A stretch of DNA of 59,532 nucleotides, taken from NCBI GenBank assembly GCA_027484985.1, contig JAIXRW010000043.1, positions 1 through 59,532 of the forward strand, written 5' to 3'. This DNA comes from Rhodobacter sp. (GTDB lineage Bacteria > Pseudomonadota > Alphaproteobacteria > Rhodobacterales > Rhodobacteraceae). Shown piece by piece: positions 6,818 through 16,630 of this stretch (position 1 is its first letter; every line of letters starts with the position of its first letter). The notes beneath the pieces are model-generated. The model did not search any database. It had not been told where the DNA came from and saw only the letters and a program-made list of their open reading frames with translations. The translations under genes and the position numbers were made by a program.

Positions 6818-8311
6818 ATGGCGGGATCGGTCGAGACGGGACGGGGGCGGCTTTCGGCGCTGGGCCTGTCGGGGCGGGGCGGGCGCGATCCGGTGGTGAC
6901 GGGATTGACGGCAGACAGCCGCGCGGTGCGGGCGGGGATGCTGTTTGCCGCCTTGCCGGGGGTGTTGGCGCATGGCGCGGATTACGTGCCGCAGGCGCTG
7001 GCGGCGGGGGCGGCGGCGGTGCTGACCGATGCGGCGGGGGCAAAGCTGGCGGCGGATGCGCTGGCGGGGTCGGATGCGGCGCTGGTGGTGGCGGAAGACC
7101 CGAGGGCCGCGCTTGCGGGGGCGGCGGCGTTGTGGTTCGGGGCCCAGCCCGAGGTGATGGTGGCCGTGACGGGCACCAATGGCAAGACATCGGTGGCGAC
7201 CTTTGCGCGGCAAATCTGGACCGTGCTGGGCCATGCCGCGATCAATATCGGCACGACGGGGGTGGAAGGGGCATGGGCCGCACCGTCGAGCCATACCACG
7301 CCCGACACGATCACCCTGCACCGGATGCTGTCGGAGGCCGCGAATGCCGGTGTGACCCATGCGGCGATGGAGGCTTCATCCCACGGGCTGGACCAGCGGC
7401 GGCTGGACGGGGTGCGGCTGGCCGCGGCTGGGTTCACCAACTTTACTCAGGACCATCTGGACTATCACGGCACGATGGAGGCCTATTTCGCGGCCAAGGC
7501 GGCGCTGTTCGGGCGCGTGCTGCCGCCCGATGCGGCGGCGGTGGTGAACCTGAACGACCCGCAGGGGGCGCGGATGGCCGAGATTGCGCGGGCGCGCGGA
7601 AGCCGTGTGCTGACGGTGGGCCACGCGGCGGGATGCGATTTGCGGCTGCTGGGGCAGCGCTATGATGCCACGGGGCAGGAAGTGCGGTTTTCGTGGGGCG
7701 GGCAGCCCTATCAGGTGCGGCTGAACCTGATCGGGGGATTTCAGGCGGAAAACGTGGCGCTGGCGGCGGGGCTGGTCATCGCGGCGGGCGAAGAGGCGGG
7801 GACGGTGTTCCGCGCCCTGCCCGAACTGTCGGGCGTGCGGGGGCGGATGCAGCTGGCCGCGACACGGGCCAACGGGGCGGCGGTGTTTGTCGATTACGCC
7901 CATACGCCCGATGCGATTGCGACGGCGCTGCGGGCGCTGCGGCCGCATGTGATGGGGCGGCTGGTGGTGGTCTTTGGCGCGGGCGGCGACCGTGACCGCA
8001 CCAAGCGGCCGCTGATGGGGGCTGCGGCGGCGGAACATGCCGATGTGGTCTTTGTGACCGATGACAACCCGAGGTCCGAAGAGCCTGCGGCCATTCGGGC
8101 CGAGGTCTTGCAAGGCTGCGCGGGGGCGACGGAAGTGGGCGACCGGGCCGAGGCGATCCTGCGCGGGGTCGATGCGCTGGAACCGGGCGATGCGCTGCTG
8201 ATCGCGGGCAAGGGGCACGAGACGGGGCAGACGATCAGGGGGCAGGTCTTTCCCTTTGACGATGTGGAACAGGCAAGCATCGCCGTTGCGGCGCTGGACG
8301 GGGTGATCTGA
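6818..8311 (+). CDS. murE: UDP-MurNAc-L-Ala-D-Glu--meso-DAP ligase MurE
   Basis: 497-aa Mur ligase that adds meso-diaminopimelate to the UDP-MurNAc dipeptide. The ATP site GTNGKTS lies near residues 118-124. The DNPRSEEP motif near 415 is the hallmark of DAP-adding rather than lysine-adding MurE. The start ATG is preceded by GGGGAGCGGG. It overlaps murF by one base (TGATG). Confidence 0.97.
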   Translation: MAGSVETGRGRLSALGLSGRGGRDPVVTGLTADSRAVRAGMLFAALPGVLAHGADYVPQALAAGAAAVLTDAAGAKLAADALAGSDAALVVAEDPRAALAGAAALWFGAQPEVMVAVTGTNGKTSVATFARQIWTVLGHAAINIGTTGVEGAWAAPSSHTTPDTITLHRMLSEAANAGVTHAAMEASSHGLDQRRLDGVRLAAAGFTNFTQDHLDYHGTMEAYFAAKAALFGRVLPPDAAAVVNLNDPQGARMAEIARARGSRVLTVGHAAGCDLRLLGQRYDATGQEVRFSWGGQPYQVRLNLIGGFQAENVALAAGLVIAAGEEAGTVFRALPELSGVRGRMQLAATRANGAAVFVDYAHTPDAIATALRALRPHVMGRLVVVFGAGGDRDRTKRPLMGAAAAEHADVVFVTDDNPRSEEPAAIRAEVLQGCAGATEVGDRAEAILRGVDALEPGDALLIAGKGHETGQTIRGQVFPFDDVEQASIAVAALDGVI

Positions 8312-9765
8312 TGGCCTTGTGGACAAGGGACGCGGCGGTTGCGGCGACGGGCGGGGTTTCGGCGCGGGACTGGGCGGCGGAGGGCGTTTCCATCGACACG
8401 CGCACATTGCAGGCGGGCGATCTGTTCGTGGCGCTGAAGGATGTGCGCGACGGGCATGATTTCGTGGCGGCGGCCTTGGACAAGGGGGCTGCGGCGGCGC
8501 TGGTTTCCCGCGTGCCCGAGGGCGTTGCTGCGGATGCGCCGCTGCTGGTGGTGCCCGATGTGCTGGCCGCGCTGGAACGGCTTGGCGCTGCGGCGCGGGC
8601 GCGCACCGGGGCGCGGGTGGTGGGGGTGACGGGATCGGCGGGAAAAACCTCGACCAAGGAAATGCTGCGGGCGGTCCTGGGCGGGCAGGGCAAGGTTCAC
8701 GCCGCCGAGGCCAGCTATAACAACCATTGGGGCGTGCCGCTGACGCTGGCGCGGATGCCGGCGGACGCCGATTTCGCGGTGATCGAGATCGGGATGAACC
8801 ATCCGGGCGAGATTGCGCCCTTGGCGCGGCTGGCGCGGCTGGATGTGGCCATGGTGACGACGGTGGCGCCCGCGCATCTGGCAGCGTTCGACGATGTCGA
8901 GGGGATCGCGCGGGAAAAGGCCGCGATTATCGACGGGCTGGTGGCGGGGGGCGTGGCGGTGCTGAATGCCGATGTGCCGACCGCGCCGATCCTGCGCGCG
9001 GCGGCGGCGCGGGCCGGTGTGCGGGCGGTGCTGTTCGGCGCGGCCGAGGGGGCCGACTGGCGGCTGGTCAAGACCACGATCCGCGACGAGACGACGGTGG
9101 TGCAGGCGCTGCGCGGGGGCGTGCCGCTTTTGTTCAAGGTCATGTCGCCGGGGCGGCATTTCGCGGCCAACGGTCTGGGCGCGCTGGCGGTGGCCGAGGC
9201 TTTGGGCTGCGATGTCGCCATCGCGGCCTGCGATATCGGGCGGTGGGAGCCGCCGCGCGGGCGCGGCGCGCGCGAGCGGATCGAGGTGGATGCGCTGGAA
9301 GACCGCGGCTTTGACCTGATCGACGATGCGTTCAACGCCAATCCGGCCAGCATGGCGGCCGCGCTTGACCTGCTGATCGGGGCGACGCCCGAGCATGGCG
9401 TGGGGCGCGTGGCCAAGGGGCGGCGCATCGCCATTCTGGGCGACATGCTGGAACTGGGCCATGGCGAGGGCGCGCTGCACGCGGCCATTGCCGCGCATCC
9501 GGGGCTGGAGGCGGTGGACCGCATCCATTGCGTGGGCCCGCGGATGAAGGCGCTGTGGGAGGTGTTGCCGCGCGGACAGCGGGGCGACTGGGCCGCGAGT
9601 GCCGACGAACTGGCGGTGCGGGTGCGCGGGCTGGTCGATCCGGGGGATGTGGTGCTGGTCAAGGGTTCGAAGGGCAGCAAGGTCAGCACGCTCGTTGACG
9701 CCTTGCGCAAATTGGGGCAGTCGGGCCCGACGAAAGCCGCAACGAAACATATGGGGACAGAGTGA
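8311..9765 (+). CDS. murF: UDP-MurNAc-tripeptide--D-Ala-D-Ala ligase MurF
   Basis: 484-aa Mur ligase that attaches D-Ala-D-Ala to UDP-MurNAc-tripeptide. The nucleotide loop [12 protein letters not shown] (about 107-118), the [13 protein letters not shown] motif (about 158-170) and [11 protein letters not shown] are all family features. It is coupled to murE by TGATG overlap and followed by mraY one base after its stop. Confidence 0.97.
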   Translation: MALWTRDAAVAATGGVSARDWAAEGVSIDTRTLQAGDLFVALKDVRDGHDFVAAALDKGAAAALVSRVPEGVAADAPLLVVPDVLAALERLGAAARARTGARVVGVTGSAGKTSTKEMLRAVLGGQGKVHAAEASYNNHWGVPLTLARMPADADFAVIEIGMNHPGEIAPLARLARLDVAMVTTVAPAHLAAFDDVEGIAREKAAIIDGLVAGGVAVLNADVPTAPILRAAAARAGVRAVLFGAAEGADWRLVKTTIRDETTVVQALRGGVPLLFKVMSPGRHFAANGLGALAVAEALGCDVAIAACDIGRWEPPRGRGARERIEVDALEDRGFDLIDDAFNANPASMAAALDLLIGATPEHGVGRVAKGRRIAILGDMLELGHGEGALHAAIAAHPGLEAVDRIHCVGPRMKALWEVLPRGQRGDWAASADELAVRVRGLVDPGDVVLVKGSKGSKVSTLVDALRKLGQSGPTKAATKHMGTE

Positions 9766-9766
9766 C

Positions 9767-10849
9767 ATGTTCTATTGGCTGACCGCCTTTTCGGACGGGG
9801 GCGACCTGTTCAACCTGTTCCGCTACATCACCTTTCGTGCGGGCGGCGCCTTTGTCACGGCGCTGGTTTTCGGTTTTGTCTTTGGCCGGCCGCTGATCGA
9901 CCTGCTCAGGCGCAAGCAGAAGAAGGGCCAGCCGATCCGCGATGACGGACCGGCCACGCATTTCGTCAAGGCGGGCACGCCCACGATGGGGGGGCTTTTG
10001 ATCCTGTCGGCGCTGATGTTTTCGACGCTGCTTTGGGCACGGCTGGACAATCCTTACGTCTGGATCGTGCTGCTGGTCACGCTGGCCTTTGGGCTGATCG
10101 GTTTTGCCGATGATTACGCAAAGGTCACGAAGCAGAACACCAAGGGGGTGTCGGGGCGCATCCGGTTCGGCGCGGGGCTGCTGATCGCGGCGCTGGCGGC
10201 CTTTGCCGCGGCGAGCTTTCATCCGGCGGCCCTGACCAACCAGCTGGCGCTGCCCTTCTTCAAGGATGCGCTGCTGAACCTTGGCATCCTGTTCGTGCCC
10301 TTTGGCATGGTGGTGATCGTGGGGGCGGCCAATGCGGTGAACCTGACCGACGGGCTGGACGGGCTGGCCATCATGCCGGTGATGATTGCGGGCGGCACGC
10401 TGGGGGTGATCGCCTATGTGGTGGGCAACTACAATTTCACCGAATATCTGGGCGTGCATTTCGTGCCGGGCACGGGGGAATTGCTGATCTTCAGCGCGGC
10501 GCTGTTCGGGGCGGGGCTGGGCTTTTTGTGGTATAACGCGCCGCCTGCGGCGGTGTTCATGGGCGATACCGGATCGCTGGCGCTGGGCGGGGCCTTGGGC
10601 GCGATTGCGGTCTGCACCAAGCACGAGATCGTGCTGGCGATTGTGGGCGGGCTGTTCGTTGTCGAGGCGCTTTCGGTGATCATCCAGGTGCTGTATTTCA
10701 AGCGCACGGGGCGGCGGGTGTTCCTGATGGCGCCGATCCACCACCATTTCGAGAAGAAGGGCTGGGCCGAGCCGCAGATCGTGATCCGGTTCTGGATCAT
10801 CAGCCTGATCCTTGCGCTGGCGGGGCTGGCCACGCTGAAGGTGCGCTGA
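9767..10849 (+). CDS. mraY: Phospho-N-acetylmuramoyl-pentapeptide transferase MraY
   Basis: 360-aa integral membrane enzyme that makes lipid I from UDP-MurNAc-pentapeptide and undecaprenyl phosphate. About ten hydrophobic segments are visible. The conserved cytoplasmic motifs [10 protein letters not shown] (about 191-200) and [11 protein letters not shown] (about 322-332, HHH motif) are present. The ATG at 9767 gives the family's usual length; GGGGACAG lies 6 bases upstream. Longer in-frame starts would run into murF. Confidence 0.97.
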   Translation: MFYWLTAFSDGGDLFNLFRYITFRAGGAFVTALVFGFVFGRPLIDLLRRKQKKGQPIRDDGPATHFVKAGTPTMGGLLILSALMFSTLLWARLDNPYVWIVLLVTLAFGLIGFADDYAKVTKQNTKGVSGRIRFGAGLLIAALAAFAAASFHPAALTNQLALPFFKDALLNLGILFVPFGMVVIVGAANAVNLTDGLDGLAIMPVMIAGGTLGVIAYVVGNYNFTEYLGVHFVPGTGELLIFSAALFGAGLGFLWYNAPPAAVFMGDTGSLALGGALGAIAVCTKHEIVLAIVGGLFVVEALSVIIQVLYFKRTGRRVFLMAPIHHHFEKKGWAEPQIVIRFWIISLILALAGLATLKVR

Positions 10850-10946
10850 TAGGGGCTGTGGGCAACGGGGGCTGTGGGAACGGGGGCGGGGTCGCCCCGG
10901 CGCGGACCCTGCGCTTTGGCTTTGGACAACGGATGATGGCACGGCC

Positions 10947-11516
10947 ATGACGATGGAGGCGCTGATTGCGGCATGGGGCCTGCCCGCGCTGACGCTGGGT
11001 TCGCTGTTCGAGGGGGACGCTGTCGCCTTTGTCGGCGGGGTGCTGGCGCATCGCGGGCTGGTGCCCGTGGCGGGGGCCTGGGCTGCGGTGACGGTGGGGG
11101 CGATGGGGGTGGACAATGCGCTGTTCCATCTGGGCCGCCATTCGGCGCGGCTGCCGCTGGTGGCGCGGCTGTTGCGAAACCCCGTATCGTTGCGGGTGAT
11201 GGCGGCGGCGGCGGATCATCCGATCAAGATCATCCTGGGCTTTCGCTTCGTGTGGGGCACGCGGACCTTTACCCCGCCGGTTCTGGGGGCTGCGGGGGTG
11301 AACGGGGCGCTGTTCTTTGCGCTGGACGCGGTGTCGGTGTCGCTGTGGTCGGCGCTTTATGTGGCGCTGGGCTTCGGGCTGGGGCTGACGGCGGAACGGC
11401 TGTGGGGCGCGCTGAGCTGGGGCGAGCATCTGGCGCTGGCCGCACTGGGGGCGGGGCTTTTGGCGGCGGGGGCCTATGCGCTGTGGCGGCGGCGGGTGCG
11501 GAAGGGCCGCCCGTGA
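10947..11516 (+). CDS. DedA/VTT-family inner membrane protein
   Basis: 189-aa membrane protein with the DedA-like start GSLFEGDAVAFVGGVLAHRG (about 16-35), the FHLGRHS segment and GFRFVWGTRTFTPPVLGA, which matches the conserved RFxPGxR region of the VTT domain in loosened form. Bacterial DedA proteins help translocate lipid carriers such as undecaprenyl phosphate. Its place right after mraY, which uses that carrier, fits such a role, but this is inference. A 97-bp gap with a repeated GGGGGCTGTGGG word separates it from mraY. The stop overlaps the GTG start of the next gene. Confidence 0.82.
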   Translation: MTMEALIAAWGLPALTLGSLFEGDAVAFVGGVLAHRGLVPVAGAWAAVTVGAMGVDNALFHLGRHSARLPLVARLLRNPVSLRVMAAAADHPIKIILGFRFVWGTRTFTPPVLGAAGVNGALFFALDAVSVSLWSALYVALGFGLGLTAERLWGALSWGEHLALAALGAGLLAAGAYALWRRRVRKGRP

Positions 11517-12184
11517 CGCGCCCGCTGCATCCGACGGCGCTGGTGACGGGCGGCAACCGTGGCATCGGGCTGGCCATCTGCAAGGCGCTGGTGGCGCGGG
11601 GCTGCCGCGTGACGCTGGGGTCGCGCGACGAGGAGCGGGGGCGCAAGGCTGCGGCCGAGGCGGGCTGCACCTATGCGCGGCTGGATCTGGCCGATCCGGA
11701 CAGCTGTTTTGACGCTGTGGTGCAGGCGGGCGGGTTCGACATTCTGGTCAACAATGCCGGTATGTTGGGCGAGGCCTCGCTTTTGTCGCCGCGGTCGGAT
11801 TTCGCGGAAGCGATGGAGGTGATGGTGCAGGGGCCGCTCGACCTGATCCGGTTGAACCTGCCGCATTGGCGCGCGGGCGGCTGGGGTCGGGTCGTCAACC
11901 TGTCATCGGGGCTGGGCGCCCATGCCGAAGGATTGGGCGGGCCGGGGGCTTATGGCGTGGCCAAGGCGGCGCTGAATGCGCTGACCCGCGCCTTGCCGCG
12001 CGATCTGCCCGCGGGGGTGAAGATCAATGCCTGCTGTCCGGGCTGGGTCAAGACGCGGATGGGCGGGGCCGGCGCGCCGCTTACGCCCGAGGAAGGGGCC
12101 GACACGCCGGTCTGGCTGGCGCTGTTGCCCGAAGATGGCCCGACCGGCGGGTTCTTCCGCAACCGCCGCCCCATCGGCTGGTAG
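11513..12184 (+). CDS. Short-chain dehydrogenase/reductase (SDR), function unknown
   Basis: 223-aa classical SDR with TGGNRGIG cofactor-binding loop (about 11-18), NNAG (about 78-81), the catalytic Ser in NLSSG and YGVAK (Tyr/Lys pair). The GTG start at 11513 overlaps the DedA stop as GTGA, so the two are probably cotranslated. SDRs closing on a PGWVKTRMGG motif are often carbonyl reductases of broad specificity; substrate cannot be assigned. It is not a standard dcw gene, and murD follows after 60 bp. Confidence 0.9.
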   Translation: MTRPLHPTALVTGGNRGIGLAICKALVARGCRVTLGSRDEERGRKAAAEAGCTYARLDLADPDSCFDAVVQAGGFDILVNNAGMLGEASLLSPRSDFAEAMEVMVQGPLDLIRLNLPHWRAGGWGRVVNLSSGLGAHAEGLGGPGAYGVAKAALNALTRALPRDLPAGVKINACCPGWVKTRMGGAGAPLTPEEGADTPVWLALLPEDGPTGGFFRNRRPIGW

Positions 12185-12244
12185 GGGGTTTTCCCCGCGC
12201 CCGTGATCCCCTATCCCCTGTGTCAGCAAGACAGGGGGCACTCG

Positions 12245-13648
12245 ATGATACCGGTTCGGGGATATGCGGGGGCGAAGGTTGCGGTGCTGGGGCTGGGCCG
12301 GTCGGGGCTGGCCACGGCCAAGGCGCTGGCGGCGGGCGGTGCCGAGGCGCTGCTGTGGGATGACAGCCCCGAGGCGCGCGCCAAGGCCGAGGCCGAGGGC
12401 TATGCCATGACCGATCTGGGCCGACAGGGCGCGCTTGATGGCGTGGCGCTTTTGGTGACAAGCCCGGGCATCCCGCATCTGTACCCGGCCCCCAACCGCA
12501 TCATCCGCGCGGCGATGGAGGCCGGGGTGCCGGTGGACAATGACATCGGGCTGTTCTTCCGCAGCTTTGCCACGCAGCATTGGGACGGGTTCGACACCGC
12601 GCCGCGTGTGGTTGCGGTGACGGGATCGAACGGCAAATCGACGACCACGGCGCTGATCACCCATATTCTGGCCGAGGCGGGGCGACCCGTGCAGATGGCG
12701 GGCAATATCGGGCGCGGCGTGCTCGATATCGACCCCGCCACCGATGGCAGTGTGGTGGTGCTGGAACTGTCATCCTACCAGACCGAGCTTGCGCGGGCCC
12801 TGACGCCGGATGTGGCGGTGTTCACCAACCTGTCGCCCGACCATCTGGACCGCCATGGCGGCATGGGGGGCTATTTCGCGGCCAAGCGGCGGCTGTTTGC
12901 CGAAGGCGGCCCCGACCGCGCCGTGATCGGGGTGGACGAGGTGGAGGGGGTGTTTCTGGCCGGCCAATTGGCGCAGGGGCCGGGCGATGACCGTGTGATC
13001 CGCGTCTCGGCGGGGCAAAAGCTGGAACGGTTCGGCTGGTCGGTCTTTGCAAGGAAGGGGTTTCTGGCGGAATGGCGCAAGGGGCGGCAGGTGGCGGCGA
13101 TCGACCTGCGCGAGGTGTCGGGCCTGCCGGGGGCGCATAACCACCAGAATGCCTGCGCCGCCTATGCCGCCTGCCGCAGCCTTGGCCTTGCCCCGCGCGA
13201 GATCGAGGCGGCGTTGCGGTCGTTCAAGGGGCTGCCGCATCGCAGCCAGCTGGTGGCGGAACGCGGCGGGGTGCGGTTCGTGAATGACAGCAAGGCAACC
13301 AATGTGGATTCGGCCGCCAAGGCCTTGCAGGCCTTTGGCCGCATCCGCTGGATCGCGGGGGGGATGGGCAAGGAAGGCGGGATCGCGGCGCTGGAACCGC
13401 ATCTGGGATCGGTGGTGAAGGCCTATCTGATCGGCCATTCGGCGCGGGATTTCGCGTTGCAGATCGGGGATATCCCGCACGAGATTTGCGAGACTATGGC
13501 GCGCGCCGTGGCGCGGGCGGCGGCCGAGGCGGAAGCGGGGGATGTGGTGCTGCTTGCGCCTGCGGCGGCGAGTTTCGACCAGTATCCGAATTTCGAGAAA
13601 CGCGGCGAGGATTTCACCGCCTTGGTCGCGGCGCTGCCGCGGCTGTGA
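12245..13648 (+). CDS. murD: UDP-MurNAc-L-alanine--D-glutamate ligase MurD
   Basis: 467-aa Mur ligase that adds D-glutamate. The N-terminal Rossmann motif [10 protein letters not shown] (about 13-22), the ATP loop [11 protein letters not shown] (about 127-137) and the NDSKATN region are clear. The ATG at 12245 ([12 protein letters not shown]) fits the family start and has AGGGGGC upstream. After its stop come a 3'-end element and nearly 600 bp without a sense gene, so the transcript probably ends here. Confidence 0.97.
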   Translation: MIPVRGYAGAKVAVLGLGRSGLATAKALAAGGAEALLWDDSPEARAKAEAEGYAMTDLGRQGALDGVALLVTSPGIPHLYPAPNRIIRAAMEAGVPVDNDIGLFFRSFATQHWDGFDTAPRVVAVTGSNGKSTTTALITHILAEAGRPVQMAGNIGRGVLDIDPATDGSVVVLELSSYQTELARALTPDVAVFTNLSPDHLDRHGGMGGYFAAKRRLFAEGGPDRAVIGVDEVEGVFLAGQLAQGPGDDRVIRVSAGQKLERFGWSVFARKGFLAEWRKGRQVAAIDLREVSGLPGAHNHQNACAAYAACRSLGLAPREIEAALRSFKGLPHRSQLVAERGGVRFVNDSKATNVDSAAKALQAFGRIRWIAGGMGKEGGIAALEPHLGSVVKAYLIGHSARDFALQIGDIPHEICETMARAVARAAAEAEAGDVVLLAPAAASFDQYPNFEKRGEDFTALVAALPRL

Positions 13649-13660
13649 TCGCGGCAGGCC

Positions 13661-13722
13661 CCGGGGAGGGTTTTCCACCCTCCCCGGACCCCTCCCGAGG
13701 ATATTTGTGCCAGTGTGAAAGG
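13661..13722 (-). repeat. 3'-end box-hairpin element, copy b (after murD)
   Basis: A perfect 10-bp stem 13661-13670/13678-13687 with loop TTTTCCA begins 12 bases after the murD stop. The box CCGAGGATATTTGTGCCAG starts at 13695 and ends with GTGTGAAAGG. Same order (stop, hairpin, box) as copies a, d, f and i. Confidence 0.65.
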
Positions 13723-13730
13723 GGCAGGGC

Positions 13731-13765
13731 GCGTTAAGGTTAACGCGGGTGCGTTAAGGTTAACG
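13731..13765. repeat. Two tandem copies of CGTTAAGGTTAACG, 20-bp period
   Basis: The 15-base word GCGTTAAGGTTAACG occurs at 13731 and again at 13751. Each contains CGTTAA-GG-TTAACG, an inverted repeat with a 2-base centre. Exact 20-bp spacing would put two dimeric binding sites on nearly the same DNA face. No binding protein can be named. The remainder of 13766-14138 shows no gene or clear structure. Confidence 0.5.
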
Positions 13766-14139
13766 GGCGCCGGAACGGGCCGGGGCGGCTGGACGCGGGC
13801 TTTCGCAGGCGGGGGGAGCGGTTTTCTGCATGTGGCCATGCGGGGCGGGGGTCATTTTGCGCGGGTGAAACGGTGCAAGGCCTGCGGGCGGGGCGTTGCG
13901 GAATAGGGCGTGCCGAGGATCGGAAAAGCGGGGATGTTGCCGGGCGGATCCCTGCTGCCCTGCGACGCCGGAGCTCGTGCATTGGTCGGCGCCCTCTGCG
14001 GGCAGGCGTGACGGAATTGCGGGCCCTTGCAGGGCCGGTAACGGCAGGGCCCGTGCCGCCTGTGAAAGCGCGGGCGCGGTGAGGGCTGTCCGGTCCTGCC
14101 CGTTTTGGATCGGGTCGATCTTTACCTTTTCTTTGCCCT

Positions 14140-14203
14140 TTCACCTTTGCAAAAATACTCTCGGGGGAGGGGGCGGGGGAGGGGGCAGACGGCCCCCTCC
14201 CCC
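14140..14203 (+). repeat. 3'-end box-hairpin element, copy c
   Basis: Box TTCACCTTTGCAAAAATACT (14140-14159), then CTCGGGGG, then a perfect 12-bp stem 14175-14186/14192-14203 with loop AGACG. It serves the minus-strand pseudogene whose end lies 33 bases further on. Confidence 0.65.
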
Positions 14204-14235
14204 GGGCCGGCCAAGGGGGCAGAGGGCGGGGGCCT

Positions 14236-15179
14236 TCAGGGAGCGCGGAAACGGTCGCGCTGCGGGGCCGGTGGGGTGAAGGCATCGATCAGCATCCTTA
14301 GCAACCCGTAGCGCCAGCGGTGGCCGGTGGTGGCAAGGCGGCTTTGGTAGAACAGCGTCAGTTCATTGCCCTGCACCATCACGGTGGAATGGCCGTTCTC
14401 GCCGGGTTCGGGCGGATCGATCACCGGGCCGAGGCTGCGGTAAGGGCCTGTCAGTGCATCCGCGATGGCGAAGAACACGCGCTGGCGGCTGCCACGGGGG
14501 CCGTCGGGCAGGAAGCAGGTGGCGTTCAGCAGCACCTTGCCGCCTTCCAGTTCCACCAGTTGCGGACCTTCGAGCCCCATTCGTAATCGGGATGGTGGCG
14601 GGGATTGTGGTGGGGGATGTCTTCATGGTCGAGGATCTTGCCCAGACGCTGCCATGGGCCGAACCATGTGCCGCTGGCCGAGCGGGCAAGAGAGATATCG
14701 GGTTGGGGCACGCGCTGGAAATCGGGCATTGCGGAATAGGCGAGGTATTTCTGCCCGCCGATCTGGGCGGGGTGGGGATCGTAGATGCCTTGTTCGGCGG
14801 TGCCGGGGACGGCCTTCAGGGAGGTGGCGGCGCGGGTCCAGCCGAAACCGTCGCGGCTGGTGAGGTGTTCGATCGTGCCGCCCGGTTTCATGAATTCGGT
14901 CTGGATGAACATGTGGAACAGATCGCCGTCATGGACCACGCCGGGGGCGGCGACGCCCGATCCGGCAAGCGGCAGGTCGATCAGCGGCGCCTGTGTCCAT
15001 GGCCCTTCGAGGGCCGGGGCGGTGGCGTGGTAGATCTGCCATGTCTCGGACGTGACCGTGCCGCCCGATCCGTACATGTGCCAGAGGCGGCCGTCGAAAA
15101 CGGGGCAGGGGTCTTTCACATCGTCCAGACCCGAGGGCTGGAACAAGGGAAACTGGTTGGAGGCGATGGAAAGCTTCAT
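14236..15179 (-). pseudogene. Frameshifted glycosidase-like beta-propeller protein (GH43/GH32-like)
   Basis: Two minus-strand frames join into one protein of about 314 aa. The upstream frame runs from MKLSIASNQFPLF (15179) to HHPDYEWG; the downstream frame resumes with LEGPQLVELEGGKVLLNATC. The break is at a run of four C on the plus strand (14575-14578). One extra base there would restore a single frame, so this is either a real 1-base deletion or a homopolymer sequencing error. Blade-like motifs (DPCPVFDGRLWHMYGSGG, GIYDPHPAQIGGQKYLAYS) recall five-bladed glycosidases of clan GH-F/J, but substrate is unknown. It lies antisense inside the dcw cluster, between murD and ftsW, and ends next to element c. 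A cell-wall role is not indicated. Confidence 0.72.
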
Positions 15180-15463
15180 GGCTCTGCCCGTCCGGTTCTG
15201 ACCGCATCCCTGACCGGCGGGGATGCGAGGCGGTTTGGGCAGCCTGTTCCCATAGGGGAGGGTCTGGGGGCAATTGCTGCTTTTGGTTGTATGGCGGCCA
15301 TCCGGTTCGTGCAGGGTGCCGGATTCAGGCGCGGCGCGGAATGGCGCGCGGGGCGCGGGCGGGGCGGGTTTCCACTGGCACCAAGGCGCAAATCCGGTTA
15401 CTGTTCTGCCCAAGCCCGGACGACAAGCGGGCAGAGGCAGAGCAGGCGACAGGCGGATATCCC

Positions 15464-16630
15464 ATGACCGAGATGGTTTATGGCTCGATGCCCTCACGGG
15501 TGAGCGAGCCGGTGCTTCCACGCTGGTGGCGGACGATCGACCGCTGGTCGATGAGTTGCATTCTTGTGCTGTTCGGGATCGGGTTGCTGCTGGGGCTGGC
15601 GGCATCGGTGCCGCTGGCCACGCGCAACGGGCTTGATCCGTTCTACTATGTCCAGCGGCAGGCGCTGTTCGGGGGGCTGGGGATCGTGGCGATGCTGGGG
15701 GTGTCGATGATGTCGCCCTATACGGTGCGGCGGTTCGGGGTGATGGGCTTTGCGCTGGCCTTTGTGGCGCTGTGCCTGTTGCCGGTGTTCGGCACAGATT
15801 TCGGCAAGGGCGCGATCCGGTGGTTTTCGCTTGGCTTTGCGTCGTTCCAGCCTTCGGAATTCCTCAAACCCGGTTTCATCGTGGTCTGCGCGTGGCTGAT
15901 GGCGGCCAATCTGGATCTGGACGGGCCGCCCGGGCGGGTGGTGTCGATGGTCCTTGCGCTGACGGTGGTGTCGATTCTGGTGTTTCAGCCCGATTTCGGG
16001 CAGGCGGCGCTGGTGCTGTTCGGCTGGGGGGTGATGTATTTCGCGGCCGGTGCGTCGATGACGCTGATCACGGTGCTGGGCGGGGTGGCGGCGGTGTTCG
16101 GCTTTGTCGCCTATGAACATTCCGAGCATTTCGCGCGGCGGATCAACGGTTTTCTGGCCGCCGATATCGACCCGCGGACGCAGCTGGGCTATGCGACCAA
16201 CGCCATTCAGGAAGGCGGCTTTTTCGGGGTGGGCGTGGGCGAGGGGCAGGTGAAGTGGTCGCTGCCCGATGCCCATACCGATTTCATCATTGCCGTCGCG
16301 GCCGAGGAATACGGGCTGATCCTTGTCCTTGTCATCATCGCGCTTTACGCCACCGTGGTGGTGCGGTCGCTGTTCCGGCTGATGAAGGAGCGCGATCCCT
16401 TCATCCGGCTGGCGGGCACGGGTCTTGCCTGCATCTTTGGCGTTCAGGCGATGATCAACATGGGGGTGGCGGTGCGTCTGTTGCCGGCCAAGGGGATGAC
16501 GCTGCCTTTTGTCAGCTATGGCGGGTCGTCGGTGATTGCGGCGGGCATTACGGCGGGGGCGCTGCTGGCGATGACGCGGGCGCGGCCGCAGGGATCGATG
16601 GGTGATCTGTTCCAGCGGCGGGGGCGGTGA
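15464..16630 (+). CDS. ftsW: Septal peptidoglycan glycosyltransferase FtsW (SEDS)
   Basis: 388-aa SEDS-family polymerase with about ten transmembrane segments. Conserved pieces are [19 protein letters not shown] (about 115-133), [10 protein letters not shown] (about 178-187) and [13 protein letters not shown] near the C-terminus. It polymerises lipid II at the septum as partner of FtsI. The ATG at 15464 (MTEMVYGS) follows a GGCGGATATCCC stretch; 284 bp of unassigned sequence lie upstream and must hold its promoter, since the adjacent pseudogene is on the other strand. The stop overlaps the murG start (TGATG). Confidence 0.97.
   Translation: MTEMVYGSMPSRVSEPVLPRWWRTIDRWSMSCILVLFGIGLLLGLAASVPLATRNGLDPFYYVQRQALFGGLGIVAMLGVSMMSPYTVRRFGVMGFALAFVALCLLPVFGTDFGKGAIRWFSLGFASFQPSEFLKPGFIVVCAWLMAANLDLDGPPGRVVSMVLALTVVSILVFQPDFGQAALVLFGWGVMYFAAGASMTLITVLGGVAAVFGFVAYEHSEHFARRINGFLAADIDPRTQLGYATNAIQEGGFFGVGVGEGQVKWSLPDAHTDFIIAVAAEEYGLILVLVIIALYATVVVRSLFRLMKERDPFIRLAGTGLACIFGVQAMINMGVAVRLLPAKGMTLPFVSYGGSSVIAAGITAGALLAMTRARPQGSMGDLFQRRGR

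Noticed and set aside
7894..9768. Very long antisense frame across murE and murF (624 codons)
   Set aside because: Typical mirror frame of high-GC coding DNA, rich in Arg, His, Pro and Gln. The sense strand encodes well-conserved Mur ligases.
13731..13765. CtrA binding site (TTAA-N7-TTAA)
   Set aside because: The TTAA halves are spaced by 2 or 10 bases, not 7.
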